Source: Deltaproteobacteria bacterium GWC2_55_46 (GTDB lineage Bacteria > Desulfobacterota > GWC2-55-46). Taken from it: a stretch of 64,000 bases of DNA. Of this stretch, positions 17,914-26,750 are shown in pieces. The translations under genes and the position numbers were made by a program. The DNA is taken from positions 1,641,501-1,705,500 of the forward strand of contig LVEI03000001.1 of NCBI GenBank assembly GCA_001595385.3, read 5' to 3'. Numbering within the stretch: position 1 is the first letter of the stretch; the number at the start of each line of letters is the position of its first letter. The notes beneath the pieces were generated by a model. It saw only the letters and a program-made list of their open reading frames with translations, searched no databases and was not told the DNA's origin.

Positions 17914-18566
17914 CTTATCTCCTTGTCTATTGCCTGCATTCCCGTTAGTAGTTCCCTTGCCGCGCCTTCCGCGTCCACGCAAGACAAAAGCGCTCTGATA
18001 AGCGCGGCGTAAGCCCCTGTGGAGGCGGCCTCCCCGATATTTTCTATGTTTATCCCTCCGAGCGCGTATACCGGTATCGAGAGCGCGCGGACGGCCTTTT
18101 CAAGCTCTTCTACCCCAAGCGGCTCTCCGTACATGGCCTTTGACGGGGTGTGGTAGACAGGGCCGAAGGTCACGAAGTCGGCCCCCTGAGACTCAGCCAG
18201 CCTTGCCTCTTTTACGGAGTGGGTCGAGACCCCTATTATGCCCTCTTTGCCCAAAAGCTCCCTGGCGGATGAGGCCGGATAGCTTATTGAGGTAAGGTGT
18301 ACCCCGTCGGCCCCGCAAAGCATCGCTATATCGGCCCGGTCGTTTATAAGGAGCCTCGCGCCCCAGGCGCGGGTCAGCTCACGAAGTTCGTTGGCGAGCC
18401 CAAGGAGTTCTCTGGCTGAGAGATCCTTTTCCCTGAGCTGCACGAGCTTGACTCCTCCACGCAGGGCCGCTTCAACGGTAGAAAGAAATGCCCCGGAGGC
18501 GCAGGCCGACCTGTCTGTTATGAGGTAGAGCTTTGGCAGTTCCAAGTCAAATTCTCTGCTGAACAA
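17910..18566 (-). CDS. thiE: Thiamine-phosphate synthase ThiE
   Basis: ThiE joins the pyrimidine and thiazole halves into thiamine phosphate. The 218-residue TIM barrel shows VKLVQLREKDLSARELL, the pyrophosphate-binding LLINDRADIAMLCGADGVHL, FGPVYHTPSK and YALGGINIENI. It follows lgt by 19 bases and overlaps thiC by 4. The C-terminal tail after residue 200 is unrelated to the active site. Confidence 0.96.
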   Translation of the reverse strand: MFSREFDLELPKLYLITDRSACASGAFLSTVEAALRGGVKLVQLREKDLSARELLGLANELRELTRAWGARLLINDRADIAMLCGADGVHLTSISYPASSARELLGKEGIIGVSTHSVKEARLAESQGADFVTFGPVYHTPSKAMYGEPLGVEELEKAVRALSIPVYALGGINIENIGEAASTGAYAALIRALLSCVDAEGAARELLTGMQAIDKEIR

Positions 18567-18585
18567 ATCAGTATTTCAACGACTG

Positions 18586-19353
18586 CTAAGCCTTCCATAG
18601 CCTCCGTGAGACTATGACGATGACGCTTACAGCCGCTATCGAAACGCTTACGGCCTGTGCGGCCTTCATCGAGTCCATCATGAGGCTGTCGGCCCTGAAG
18701 CCCTCGACGACGAAACGTCCGATGGAGTACAGCGTAAGGTATACGGCAAAGATGAAGCCGCTCTTATGCTCCCTTTTTTTAAGGTAGAACCACAGGAAAG
18801 AAAATATCCCCAGGTTTATGAGCATCTCGTAGAGCATGACCGGGTGGAGCGGTATGCCAGGGAACTCAGAGCCGGCTATCGATCCCGGCGGAAAGACTAT
18901 GCCCCACGGAAGGTCTGTCGGCCTGCCGTGGGCGTCGCCGTTCATGAAGTTGCCGAACCTGCCGAAGGCCTGGCCGAGTATTATTGAGGGGGCTACCGCG
19001 TCAGCCATCCGCCAGAAGGCTATCGACTTTCTGCGGAGGAACAGCCATGCCGCCGAGATGCCGCCCAGGAGCCCGCCGTGTATGGCAAGTCCGCCATGCC
19101 AGACCGCCGGTATCTCAAAGGGGTTCGCGCCGTAATAGTCCCAGTTGAAGGCGACGTAGTAGGCCCTTGCGCCGATGATGCCGCCGACCACGGTCCAGAT
19201 GATGAAGTTCATCACGTCGTCCTGAGTGAGGGCGATCTTTTTCCTCTTGACCTCTTTCGTGATGAGCACGCTCGCCACGAGTATGGCGACGACGTACATG
19301 AGGCCGTAGAACCTTACCGCAACCGGTCCGAATTGAAATAGTACAGGGTGCAT
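18586..19353 (-). CDS. lgt: Prolipoprotein diacylglyceryl transferase Lgt
   Basis: Inner-membrane enzyme that attaches diacylglycerol to the lipobox cysteine of prolipoproteins, the first step of lipoprotein maturation. The 255 residues give about seven membrane segments and contain the Lgt signature around GQAFGRFGNFMNGDAHGRPT plus the early HGGLAIHGGLLGG. Its gene is inserted between thiG (6 bases) and thiE (19 bases), so it is transcribed from the thiamine riboswitch operon unless a hidden internal promoter exists; none was recognised. Confidence 0.96.
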   Translation of the reverse strand: MHPVLFQFGPVAVRFYGLMYVVAILVASVLITKEVKRKKIALTQDDVMNFIIWTVVGGIIGARAYYVAFNWDYYGANPFEIPAVWHGGLAIHGGLLGGISAAWLFLRRKSIAFWRMADAVAPSIILGQAFGRFGNFMNGDAHGRPTDLPWGIVFPPGSIAGSEFPGIPLHPVMLYEMLINLGIFSFLWFYLKKREHKSGFIFAVYLTLYSIGRFVVEGFRADSLMMDSMKAAQAVSVSIAAVSVIVIVSRRLWKA

Positions 19354-19359
19354 AGCTGC

Positions 19360-20127
19360 CTACTGTATTACGCCGGCAAGAGGGCTGGACGCCGCGGCGT
19401 AGAGCTTTTTCGGTATCCTGCCGGACAAAAATGCCAGACGGCCCGCCTCTACCGCGAGGTTCATCGCCCTCGCCATCGAGACAGGGTCATCGGCCCCGGC
19501 GATGCCGGTATTCATGAGGAGCCCGTCGCAGCCGAGCTCCATCGCTATCGCCGCGTCGGAGGCGGTCCCGACACCGGCGTCAACGATCACCGGGATCTTT
19601 ATCATCTCGCGTATGATCTGGATATTGTAAGGGTTCCTGATCCCAAGGCCAGAGCCTATGGGAGCGGCAAGGGGCATCACGGCAGCGCACCCGGCCTCTT
19701 CAAGTTTTTTAGCCATGATGGGGTCGTCGTTGGTGTATGGCAGCACAGTAAAGCCTTCCTTCACAAGGACCCTGGCGGCCTCAAGAAGGGCCTCGTTATC
19801 CGGGAAAAGGGTCCTCTGGTCGCCTATGACCTCCAGCTTCACGAAATCGGTTGCAAGCGCCTCCCTCGCCAGCCGTGCCGTCCTTATCGCCTCTTCAGCC
19901 GTGTAGCAGGCGGCGGTGTTTGGCAGGAGCGTATACTTTTTCGGGTCTATGTGGTCAAGGAGCGATTCACTCCCGCGGTCGAGGTTGACTCTTCTGACGG
20001 CGACCGTTACCACCTCGGCGCCAGAGGCCTCAAGGGCCTTTACCATTATCTCGTTGGAAGGGTACTTGCCTGTGCCTACCATCAGGCGCGACCTGAACTT
20101 GTATTTCCCTATCTTAAGCACGTCCAT
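19360..20127 (-). CDS. thiG: Thiazole synthase ThiG
   Basis: ThiG builds the thiazole phosphate ring from 1-deoxyxylulose-5-phosphate, ThiS-thiocarboxylate and dehydroglycine. The 255 residues show [14 protein letters not shown], the Schiff-base lysine in [12 protein letters not shown] and the phosphate-binding stretches [16 protein letters not shown] and [17 protein letters not shown]. It follows thiS after 40 bases. Confidence 0.97.
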   Translation of the reverse strand: MDVLKIGKYKFRSRLMVGTGKYPSNEIMVKALEASGAEVVTVAVRRVNLDRGSESLLDHIDPKKYTLLPNTAACYTAEEAIRTARLAREALATDFVKLEVIGDQRTLFPDNEALLEAARVLVKEGFTVLPYTNDDPIMAKKLEEAGCAAVMPLAAPIGSGLGIRNPYNIQIIREMIKIPVIVDAGVGTASDAAIAMELGCDGLLMNTGIAGADDPVSMARAMNLAVEAGRLAFLSGRIPKKLYAAASSPLAGVIQ

Positions 20128-20167
20128 GCTCTTCTCCTTTTGCTAATTCGACGGGTCCGGGTCCTCT

Positions 20168-20368
20168 TTATCCCCCGCCGACCATCCTGACTATTTCCAA
20201 AGTGTCGCCTTCTTTAAGGACCGTAGAGCCCAGAAGCCTCCTGGGCACTATCTCCCTGTTGAGGTCAACGGCTATGCCCTCTCTTTTTATGGAGAGGGAT
20301 TCAAGAAGGGCTTCTACAGTGCTCCCTTCCTGGGCCTCTCTGTCTTCTCCGTTGATCTTTATCTTCAT
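20168..20368 (-). CDS. thiS: Sulfur carrier protein ThiS
   Basis: A 66-residue beta-grasp protein ([12 protein letters not shown]...) ending in VRMVGGG. The C-terminal Gly-Gly is what becomes the thiocarboxylate sulfur donor for ThiG. It starts 1 base after the thiH-like stop. No thiF (the adenylating partner) is seen in the operon, so an unlinked ThiF or MoeB-type enzyme must serve. Confidence 0.95.
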   Translation of the reverse strand: MKIKINGEDREAQEGSTVEALLESLSIKREGIAVDLNREIVPRRLLGSTVLKEGDTLEIVRMVGGG

Positions 20369-20369
20369 C

Positions 20370-21719
20370 TTAAAAGTAGAGGTCCCTTTTGCCTTCCTCT
20401 ATCGCCTTGAGCTTCCCGGCAAGCGCTTTTTTAAGGCCCGGATCAGTTACGTCCTTCAGCCCTTCCTCTATCGCCCGCTCTACCGCATCTCTTCCGCCGT
20501 TCTGGCAGAAGTCCAGCAGGTACTCCTTCAAGGTGAGTAGCGCGTTCGCCTGGCAGAACTTTCCCATCGCTCCGGCAAGGGTCGTATCCAGGAAGCTCTC
20601 CCCGGTCCTGCCGACCCTGTAGCATGTCGTGCACAGGCTCGGGAGCAGCCCCTCGTCGACGATGGAATCTATGACCTCGGCAAGGCTCCTGTGGTCGTTT
20701 GTGGAGAACTGCTCAAGGGTCTTGTCCCCGGCATACCCGCCGGGGTTTGTCTTCGAAGCGGCGCTCAGCTGGGTGGCCCCTGTATGTATGAGCTCGCCCC
20801 TGAAGCCGGCCTCTTCCCTGGTGGAGGCGACTATCCCGGCAGTAGGCACGCTCAGGCGGAATACCGCCACGACCTTCTTCAGCTCATCGTCAGAGACCTT
20901 GTGGGGCACCTCGGCCAACCCCGACTCCGCCGGCCTCAGGCGCGGGATAGAGATAGTATGGGCATGTGCGCCGAACCTTTCAAAAAGGTGCAGCGAGTGG
21001 GCTATTGACGCGAGAGCGTCGAACCTATAGTCATAGAGGCCGAGAAGGGGCCCGATGCCCACGTCGTCAAAGCCGGCCTCCATGGCCCTGTCCATCACGT
21101 CGAGCCTGAAGTCATAGTCCTTTTTCCTGCCGGAAGGGTGCATGAGCGCGTAGGTAGGCCTGTGATAGGTCTCCTGGAAGGACTGGTAGACCCCGGTCCC
21201 GGCCCGCTTAAGCTCCCTGAGAGAGTCTGTATCCATGGGAGGGGCGTTCACATGGACTATCCTTATCCCGGTCCCCTCGTATATAGCCCTTACGCATGAA
21301 ACGATATAATCAAGGCCCCACCTCCGGTCCTCTCCGGTTACAAGCAGGACGCGCTTGAAGCCCATGGCCTCGAGAGACCTTGCCTCCGCCACCACCTCAT
21401 CGACGGTAAGGGCCTTTCTCGCCAACCCCTTGTTCTGGCTCCTGAAGCCGCAGTACTTGCAGCCGTTGGTGCAATAGTTCGAGAGGTAAAGGGGCGCGAA
21501 AAGGACTATGCGCCTGCCGAAGACACGCTCCTTGACCTCTCCGGCCCTTTGAAGCATGAGCTTCGTAAGCTCCGCGTCCCTGGTAGCCAGGAGCACCGCG
21601 GCCTCTTCAAGGGTTAGCCCCTTTGCCCTGGACGCTATCTCAAGGACCCGGAGGGTATCGGCCTTATCCGGCTCGCCTATGGCCGAGAGGCTTTCTATAT
21701 TTTCATGGTCTATTGACAT
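20370..21719 (-). CDS. Radical SAM tyrosine lyase: ThiH position, HydG-type architecture
   Basis: First gene of the thiamine operon, 449 residues. The radical SAM cluster site is C83-C87-C90 (CX3CX2C), followed by a TIM barrel. Unlike E. coli ThiH it also has C363, C366 and C389, a CX2CX22C spacing that is the auxiliary-cluster signature of HydG, the maturase that makes CO and cyanide from tyrosine for [FeFe]-hydrogenase. Surrounding residues ([27 protein letters not shown]) are also HydG-like. Context (TPP riboswitch, thiS, thiG) argues that it makes dehydroglycine for thiazole. No hydrogenase, hydE or hydF is present here. Radical SAM tyrosine lyase is safe; which product it makes in the cell is open. 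Confidence 0.88.
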   Translation of the reverse strand: MSIDHENIESLSAIGEPDKADTLRVLEIASRAKGLTLEEAAVLLATRDAELTKLMLQRAGEVKERVFGRRIVLFAPLYLSNYCTNGCKYCGFRSQNKGLARKALTVDEVVAEARSLEAMGFKRVLLVTGEDRRWGLDYIVSCVRAIYEGTGIRIVHVNAPPMDTDSLRELKRAGTGVYQSFQETYHRPTYALMHPSGRKKDYDFRLDVMDRAMEAGFDDVGIGPLLGLYDYRFDALASIAHSLHLFERFGAHAHTISIPRLRPAESGLAEVPHKVSDDELKKVVAVFRLSVPTAGIVASTREEAGFRGELIHTGATQLSAASKTNPGGYAGDKTLEQFSTNDHRSLAEVIDSIVDEGLLPSLCTTCYRVGRTGESFLDTTLAGAMGKFCQANALLTLKEYLLDFCQNGGRDAVERAIEEGLKDVTDPGLKKALAGKLKAIEEGKRDLYF

Positions 21720-21791
21720 AATGGGTTGTTTATTCCTGTAAGCAGGCTGAAGCCTGAATGTGGATTAAGTTTTGCGGCTACCTGTTAAAAT

Positions 21792-21816
21792 AAAAAAAGC
21801 CGCCAGAGGCGGCTTT
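21792..21816 (-). terminator. Riboswitch terminator hairpin
   Basis: AAAGCCGCC (21796-21804) pairs perfectly with GGCGGCTTT (21808-21816); on the minus strand it is followed by a T-run (plus A-run 21792-21798). Another dyad, CAGGCGC / GCGCCTG (21817-21833), touches it and may be part of the switching region. This points to transcription termination as the output. Confidence 0.85.
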
Positions 21817-21847
21817 CAGGCGCGATGCGCCTGTGATCTTGTTGTCA

Positions 21848-21940
21848 GCCGCTTCCCTACGCTGGTATTAACCAGATCAGGTCGTTAGGGTCTTCCCTCA
21901 AGCGGGAACTCTCAGCCCTGTCCGGACTCCCCTAGCGTAA
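21848..21940 (-). ncRNA. TPP (THI-element) riboswitch
   Basis: The minus strand carries the conserved core: GGGGAGTCC near the start, the CTGAGA pyrimidine-sensing box (plus 21910-21915), GACCCT, then ACCTGATCTGG followed by TTAATACCAGCGTAGGGAAG. This is the thiamine pyrophosphate aptamer. It lies between a good promoter and a terminator hairpin, 130 bases before the thiH-like start, so high TPP should stop transcription of the whole operon including lgt. Confidence 0.97.
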
Positions 21941-21949
21941 TTTCAGATA

Positions 21950-21978
21950 AGAATAGCAGTCAAATCCCCGCCTGTCAA
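21950..21978 (-). promoter_or_regulatory. Promoter of the thiamine operon
   Basis: Minus-strand TTGACA (plus 21973-21978) and TATTCT (plus 21950-21955) are exactly 17 bp apart, and the expected start of transcription is a few bases before the first riboswitch helix. Confidence 0.85.
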
Positions 21979-22031
21979 ATCGCTTTGGCCAGCGTGGGCA
22001 AAAAAAGGAGCTGGGCGGGTTTAAGGCGTTG

Positions 22032-22625
22032 TTAAAGGAGCTTGCTGGCCGAGATGATGGTCTCCGCAATCTCGCGCATCTTCTTGTTTTCTTTCTGCGA
22101 ATGGGTCTGGAGGAGCTTGAAGGCGTCGTCTTCCGAGATATTGCACCTTTTCATGAGGATGCCCTTGGCGCGCTCGACCATCTTCCTGGTCTCGATGGCG
22201 TCCTTGAGGTCGCTGACCTCGACCTTAAGGCTTTTGAACTCATTGTACCTTGCCATGGCGAGCTTTATGGCTGGCTCAAGCTGCTTTTTTGTGACCGGCT
22301 TGACGAGGTAGGCGAAGACTCCGGACTCTATGGCCTTGCTGGCCATCTCATCAGACGAAAGGCCTGTTATGAGGATGATAGGCATGGGGCCCTTCGAGGA
22401 GATCGCCTTGGCAGCGTCTATGCCGTCCATCTCAGGCATCTTGACGTCCATTATGACAAGGTTCGGTTTTAACTCTTCGACCAGCTCCACCGCAGCCAGC
22501 CCGTTCGATACGGCCTCGACCTGATAGCCAAGGAGCTCAAGCTGGTTTTTAAGGAAGAGTCTCGTTTTTGAGTTGTCCTCAGCTATAAGGACTTTTTTTG
22601 CCTTCGCGGGAGACGGAGTGGTCAT
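22032..22625 (-). CDS. REC-ANTAR response regulator (RNA-binding antiterminator)
   Basis: A 197-residue two-domain regulator. REC has the acidic cluster AEDN, phospho-acceptor D60 (VIMDVKMPEMDG), T87 and K109 (VKPVT). The C-terminal ANTAR part (about 138-192) reads AIETRKMVERAKGILMKRCNISEDDAFKLLQ. ANTAR proteins bind paired short hairpins in nascent mRNA and prevent termination, often in nitrogen assimilation genes. No partner kinase or obvious target hairpin pair is next to it. It has its own 100-base upstream gap before the next gene. Confidence 0.93.
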   Translation of the reverse strand: MTTPSPAKAKKVLIAEDNSKTRLFLKNQLELLGYQVEAVSNGLAAVELVEELKPNLVIMDVKMPEMDGIDAAKAISSKGPMPIILITGLSSDEMASKAIESGVFAYLVKPVTKKQLEPAIKLAMARYNEFKSLKVEVSDLKDAIETRKMVERAKGILMKRCNISEDDAFKLLQTHSQKENKKMREIAETIISASKLL

Positions 22626-22733
22626 GGCCTGGTAGCCCTCTTGGGAGTTTCCGATTAGGATAACTTAGATACGGCCTTGAGTCAATATTTTATTTTAGTT
22701 TGAGGGGTTACGCTGATACGGGAGCGCGCCGTA

Positions 22734-24068
22734 TCAGACCCCTTCAGGGCCGGGATTGCGTTGCAGGCGCGAAAAAAGCCTGTTTACAGCCGAGTCGACA
22801 ACGAGGACGAAGATAAAGAAGTAGCCGAGCGAGGCCAGGTAGACCCTGTGCTCATAGATAGCGTCCGCGATGGGTATGAAACTCGACGTGGGCGAAAGTA
22901 TTATGAAGAACCATAATATGAAGAAGGCCGCCACCCGTGCCTTCGAATCCGGGTCCTTCCTCGACCTTAAAAGGAGATATGCGGCGGCGCCTGTTATGAC
23001 AAGCAATATGGCGAGAGAGAGGGCAGGCGGCGGCATGGGAAAGTTGAGCGCCGTACCCGGGGCCGCTTCCGGCGCCTTGAAGAGCCCGCTGGCCCAGGGG
23101 AAGTCGTAATCGAGGTTCTGGTTGGCCGGCACCGCGAGGAGGGCCAGGTAGTATACGATGACGTTGAACTGGGTATAAAGGTACTCCTCTGGGCTTATCC
23201 TGGAGACATTAAAGCCAGCGGTGTAGTCGTGCCTCGTCTTTCCCGCCGGTGCTCCGGCGCCATCTTCGAGACCGGAGAGGTCTTTCACGATAGGGGCGGC
23301 GTAGATCGATTCAGCGGCGCTCTCCTCGCTTAAGTCGTTGAACCCGCCAAGCGGCACGACCGTCATGTAGGTAAAGTACGCGAACAGGAGAGCGAGAAGG
23401 GCGTATACAGGCCATTTTCTGAGCATCTCGCCGAGACTACCCCTTGCGATGAACAGATAGTCGTAAAGGACGATGACCGCCGGGAGGGTGTATGTTATCT
23501 CCTTGGAGTAGAAGGCGAGGAGATAGGAGAGGGCGACACCCGTGTATAGGGCGCCACGTTTGATCGCGCCGGAAGCCCTGGAAGCTCCGATGAAAAGCAG
23601 GAGCGCGAGCAGATAGAACATGCCGGACAGAGACTCCATCCGCTGCACTATATAGGTGACCGCCTGTGTCTGTATCGGATGTACGGCGAAAAGCAGCGCG
23701 GAGAATGCGGCCAGCCGCCTGGAGGAGCCCTCCTGGACCTTGACCAGCCTTAAGGTCGCAAGCACGAGGAGGTAGGCAAGCGAGGCGTTTATTATGTGAA
23801 CCGCCAGGTTCACCGCGTGGTAGCCCCGTACGTCGAGGCCGCCTATGGCGTAGTTGACCGCAAAGGTGAGTAAGGTGAAGCCCCTGATATTGTTGACTAT
23901 TTCGCGGATATTCCCGAGGTCCCGCAGGAGGTGGTTGTCCCGTATGATGGGGCCGTCGTCGTACTGGAAAGCCGCTGTAAAGGTATTTGAGTAGACAGCC
24001 ACGGTAACAAGGGCCATGAAAATGACGAAGAGCGGGCTGAACCAGCGGCTTAAGAAGAGCCTATCCAT
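22734..24068 (-). CDS. GT-C membrane glycosyltransferase (PMT/TMTC-like)
   Basis: An integral membrane protein of 444 residues with about ten hydrophobic segments. The first periplasmic loop has YDDGPIIRDN (near 37-46), the acidic pair typical of GT-C enzymes that use lipid-linked sugars; later segments (AVHPIQTQAVTYIVQRMESLSG, YSKEITYTLPAV) match the PMT/TMTC-like family that in many bacteria carries C-terminal TPRs. Here the TPRs are lacking. It overlaps the DUF2304 gene by 8 bases and is the last of a three-gene cassette whose GT2 member probably makes its donor. Acceptor unknown. Confidence 0.8.
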   Translation of the reverse strand: MDRLFLSRWFSPLFVIFMALVTVAVYSNTFTAAFQYDDGPIIRDNHLLRDLGNIREIVNNIRGFTLLTFAVNYAIGGLDVRGYHAVNLAVHIINASLAYLLVLATLRLVKVQEGSSRRLAAFSALLFAVHPIQTQAVTYIVQRMESLSGMFYLLALLLFIGASRASGAIKRGALYTGVALSYLLAFYSKEITYTLPAVIVLYDYLFIARGSLGEMLRKWPVYALLALLFAYFTYMTVVPLGGFNDLSEESAAESIYAAPIVKDLSGLEDGAGAPAGKTRHDYTAGFNVSRISPEEYLYTQFNVIVYYLALLAVPANQNLDYDFPWASGLFKAPEAAPGTALNFPMPPPALSLAILLVITGAAAYLLLRSRKDPDSKARVAAFFILWFFIILSPTSSFIPIADAIYEHRVYLASLGYFFIFVLVVDSAVNRLFSRLQRNPGPEGV

Positions 24069-24453
24069 CGGAAGGGCCCTTGCCGTCCCCTTTTCTGGTG
24101 CCAGACGGGTCTATGCCCGCCTCCTTGAGCGCGTTCTTAAGGAGCGTTATCTCCTGTGCCAGCGTCTTGTTCTTCTCGTGGAATATCGAGATGACCACGG
24201 AGAAGTGGAGGTTTATGAGGAGCACGAAGAGGAAGGCGACAAGGAAGAGGAGGGAAGGGGGATAGGCTATGCCGATGAAGCCCGCAAAGCTGTCGAGCAG
24301 CTCCTTTTTGAGCGACAGGCCCGTTATGATGACAGCGGCTACCAGCCAGAGTACAGAGTACTTCTCCTTGAGAAGCCCCCTCCTGATGAAGTCGATCACG
24401 AAGGCGAAGAGCAGTAAAGAGCCGGCTATCGAGAATACCTGGATAAGATACAT
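24061..24453 (-). CDS. DUF2304-type small membrane protein
   Basis: A 130-residue protein with three hydrophobic segments (about 5-22, 33-45, 66-90) and a cytoplasmic coiled tail rich in K/E (HEKNKTLAQEITLLKNALKE). The pattern FIRRGLLKEKYSVLWLVAAV matches the DUF2304 family, frequently found beside GT2 polyprenyl-phosphate sugar synthases, as here (17 bases after it). A helper or flippase-like role in lipid-linked sugar transfer is inferred only from neighbours. Confidence 0.8.
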   Translation of the reverse strand: MYLIQVFSIAGSLLLFAFVIDFIRRGLLKEKYSVLWLVAAVIITGLSLKKELLDSFAGFIGIAYPPSLLFLVAFLFVLLINLHFSVVISIFHEKNKTLAQEITLLKNALKEAGIDPSGTRKGDGKGPSDG

Positions 24454-24470
24454 CAGTCCTCTTTTGGTGC

Positions 24471-25172
24471 TCAGGTCCTCTTGATGAGGTCTACCAGGAT
24501 GGCAAGGAAGACCTTGAACATATAATAGACCGATTTCACCGGCGTTATGGAAGAGCGCCCCCCGGACCTCTCCGACATCTTTACAGGGACTTCCATTATA
24601 CTAAAACCGTTTTTGTGAAGCAATACGAGAGCTTCCACTTCCGGGTAGTCGTCCGGGTAGTGTCGGCTAAAAAACCTTATGCAGTTCTGCCCCGCTGCCC
24701 TGAAGCCGGAGGTCGTGTCGGTAAGGCGCGACCTTACTATCGACGAGACTACCCTTGAGAAAAAAGCCATCCCGACCCCCCTGGCGATAGAAGGCCTGTA
24801 GTCTCCCTCCCCGAGAAAACGCGAGCCGACTACAAGGTCTGCCTTGCCCTCAGCAACCGGCCTTACGATATCGCGTATCTGCTCGGCAGGGTGCTGGCCG
24901 TCACCGTCAATCTGCACCGCTATTTTATATCCGCGTTGAAGGGCGTACTTGTATCCGGTCTGCATGGTGGCGCCTATGCCAAGGTTGTATATATGGTTTA
25001 ACACAGGCACCCCAAGCATTTCGGCTATGGCGGCTGTCCGGTCTGTGGACCCGTCGTTTATGACGACTATATCGGCCTGAGGGACGTGCTTCATTACAGA
25101 GGAGATGACGCTGCCAATGGCAGCCGCCTCATTGAAGGCCGGGATTATGACCAGCAGCTCGTGGGGTTTCAT
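24471..25172 (-). CDS. Family 2 glycosyltransferase (polyprenyl-phosphate hexose synthase-like)
   Basis: A 233-residue GT-A fold enzyme of the DPM1-like group: VIIPAFNEAAAIGSVI, the nucleotide-binding DIVVINDGSTD, GIGATMQTGYKYALQRGY, the metal-binding DGDGQHPAEQI and GSRFLGEGDY. It lacks C-terminal membrane segments. It should load a sugar on a polyprenyl phosphate at the inner membrane for the PMT-like enzyme two genes on. First gene of the cassette. Confidence 0.88.
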   Translation of the reverse strand: MKPHELLVIIPAFNEAAAIGSVISSVMKHVPQADIVVINDGSTDRTAAIAEMLGVPVLNHIYNLGIGATMQTGYKYALQRGYKIAVQIDGDGQHPAEQIRDIVRPVAEGKADLVVGSRFLGEGDYRPSIARGVGMAFFSRVVSSIVRSRLTDTTSGFRAAGQNCIRFFSRHYPDDYPEVEALVLLHKNGFSIMEVPVKMSERSGGRSSITPVKSVYYMFKVFLAILVDLIKRT

Positions 25173-25292
25173 CTCATGGACAAGGGCCGAACCGGGCCTC
25201 GGTATCTTTTTGAAAAGGGATACCGGAAGGTTAAATAAATTACTGCATCAGTGTAGGGCGCTCGAAAACTGTTCGAGTCCCGTCAATAAATA

Positions 25293-25379
25293 TGGTGCCG
25301 AAGGGGGGACTCGAACCCCCACAGGCTTTCACCCACAAGAACCTGAATCTTGCGCGTCTGCCAATTCCGCCACTTCGGC
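25293..25379 (-). tRNA. tRNA-Leu (anticodon CAG)
   Basis: The minus strand folds with acceptor GCCGAAG / CTTCGGC, anticodon stem CAAGA/TCTTG around loop TTCAGGT (CAG, reading CTG), a long variable arm typical of Leu, T-arm GGGGGTTCGAGTCCCCC, discriminator A and CCA. Length is 87. Nothing else is recognisable in the surrounding gap (25173-25541) except a short CTCGAA/TTCGAG hairpin at about 25261. Confidence 0.96.
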
Positions 25380-25541
25380 TTTTAAGATGCCCTCTTTAAG
25401 CCCCGGCAGGCTATTTAAGCCTTGAAATAAGGGCTGATTCAGGCTATCATCCACATTAAAAACAGGGGAGTGCGAATTACTCGCCCTCTCGACAATTTGA
25501 AATATTCCCACAGTAAAAAACTTTAGTCAAGGGAGTTTTTG

Positions 25542-26186
25542 ATGAAGTTCTTTATCGATACCGCGAATCTCGACGAGATACGTACCGCCGACGAATGGGG
25601 GCTCATAGACGGCGTTACCACGAACCCCTCTCTTGTGGCAAAGGAAAAATGCGACTTCAAGGGGCGAATAAAGGAGATATGCTCGATAATAGACGGCCCT
25701 GTGAGCGCGGAGGCGGTAAGCCTTGACGCCTCCGGCATGATCTCGGAGGCGAGGGAGCTTTCAAAGATAGACAAGAACGTGGTCGTAAAGCTTCCGATGA
25801 CACTTGACGGGCTCAAGGCGGTGAAGGCCGTGAGCAAGGAAGGGATAAAGACGAACGTCACACTTGTATTCTCACCGGTGCAGGCCCTTATGGCCGCCAA
25901 GGCCGGCGCTACATACGTGAGCCCCTTCATCGGAAGGCTCGACGACATCTCCCAAGTCGGTATGGAGATAATAGCGCAGATACTGGAGATATACGATAAC
26001 TACGGCTTCACCACCGAGATAATAGCCGCAAGCATCCGGCACCCTGTGCACGTGCTCGACAGCGCGAGGATCGGCGCCCATGTCGCCACCATACCTTTCA
26101 AGGTCCTCGAACAGCTCGCGAAGCACCCGCTCACGGATATAGGCATTGAAAGGTTCCTCAAGGACTGGGAGAAGGTCCCGAAGTGA
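25542..26186 (+). CDS. tal: Transaldolase / fructose-6-phosphate aldolase family
   Basis: A 214-residue small (type 3B/FSA-like) transaldolase of the pentose phosphate pathway, moving dihydroxyacetone units between sugar phosphates. It begins [14 protein letters not shown], has [12 protein letters not shown], the Schiff-base lysine in [28 protein letters not shown] and PFIGRLDD. An in-frame TTG precedes the ATG, but AAGGGAG is 6 bases from ATG 25542. Sequence does not separate transaldolase from F6P aldolase activity. A strong terminator follows. Confidence 0.94.
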   Translation: MKFFIDTANLDEIRTADEWGLIDGVTTNPSLVAKEKCDFKGRIKEICSIIDGPVSAEAVSLDASGMISEARELSKIDKNVVVKLPMTLDGLKAVKAVSKEGIKTNVTLVFSPVQALMAAKAGATYVSPFIGRLDDISQVGMEIIAQILEIYDNYGFTTEIIAASIRHPVHVLDSARIGAHVATIPFKVLEQLAKHPLTDIGIERFLKDWEKVPK

Positions 26187-26194
26187 CCTTCTGC

Positions 26195-26228
26195 CCCTCC
26201 CGGGGCGTGACACCCCGGGAGGGATTTT
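26195..26228 (+). terminator. Rho-independent terminator after tal
   Basis: CCCTCCCGGGG (26195-26205) pairs perfectly with CCCCGGGAGGG (26213-26223), followed by ATTTT, 9 bases past the tal stop. Confidence 0.88.
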
Positions 26229-26462
26229 GACCCAAAGACCCGGCGCGGCCCCCCCAGGGGCAGAGCGCCACATAGGGGAGTTTTATAACGAGACCATACG
26301 CCTCCAGCCAGATCCCCCGCATGGCCCCCAAGCGGGGCCCCTCCGTTCTTTTTCTCCAGCGAAATACGCCCTGTACCCTTAAGGGATATACTTACAGAGT
26401 GGCTATAAAGCCTCTGCCCCGGTGGCAGGGACTTATTTTAAAATATTTTAAGAGGTGAAGGT

Positions 26463-26750
26463 TTGATAACGCACGTCGTTTTATTCAAGCTCAAGGAGAG
26501 CTCCCCTGACGCTATCGCGAGGACGGTAAAGATGCTCAAAGGACTTGTGGGAAAGGTGCCCCGGATAAGGGGGCTGGAGGTGGGGACCGACGTGCTCAAG
26601 TCCCAGCGCTCTTACGATATTTCCCTTACGGTCAAGTTCGATTCGTTAAACGACCTTGAGGCCTACCAGACTCACCCGGAGCACGTCCTGGTTGCCCAGC
26701 ATATAGCCTCCGTGAGGGAAGCGGTGGCGGTAGTCGATTATGAGTCCTGA
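26463..26750 (+). CDS. Dabb-family (stress-responsive alpha/beta-barrel) protein
   Basis: A 95-residue dimeric ferredoxin-like protein. The pattern ITHVVLFKLKE at the start, GLEVGTD in the middle and LEAYQTHPEHVLVAQHI near the end define the Dabb family, of no settled function. The start codon is TTG, directed by GAGGTGAAGG just upstream. The stop lies 11 bases inside the rnr start, so the two are translationally linked. Confidence 0.9.
   Translation: MITHVVLFKLKESSPDAIARTVKMLKGLVGKVPRIRGLEVGTDVLKSQRSYDISLTVKFDSLNDLEAYQTHPEHVLVAQHIASVREAVAVVDYES

Noticed and set aside
25329-25511. Small minus-strand ORF over tRNA-Leu (AEVAELADAQDSGSCG)
   Set aside because: False translation of the tRNA-Leu gene, frequent in databases.
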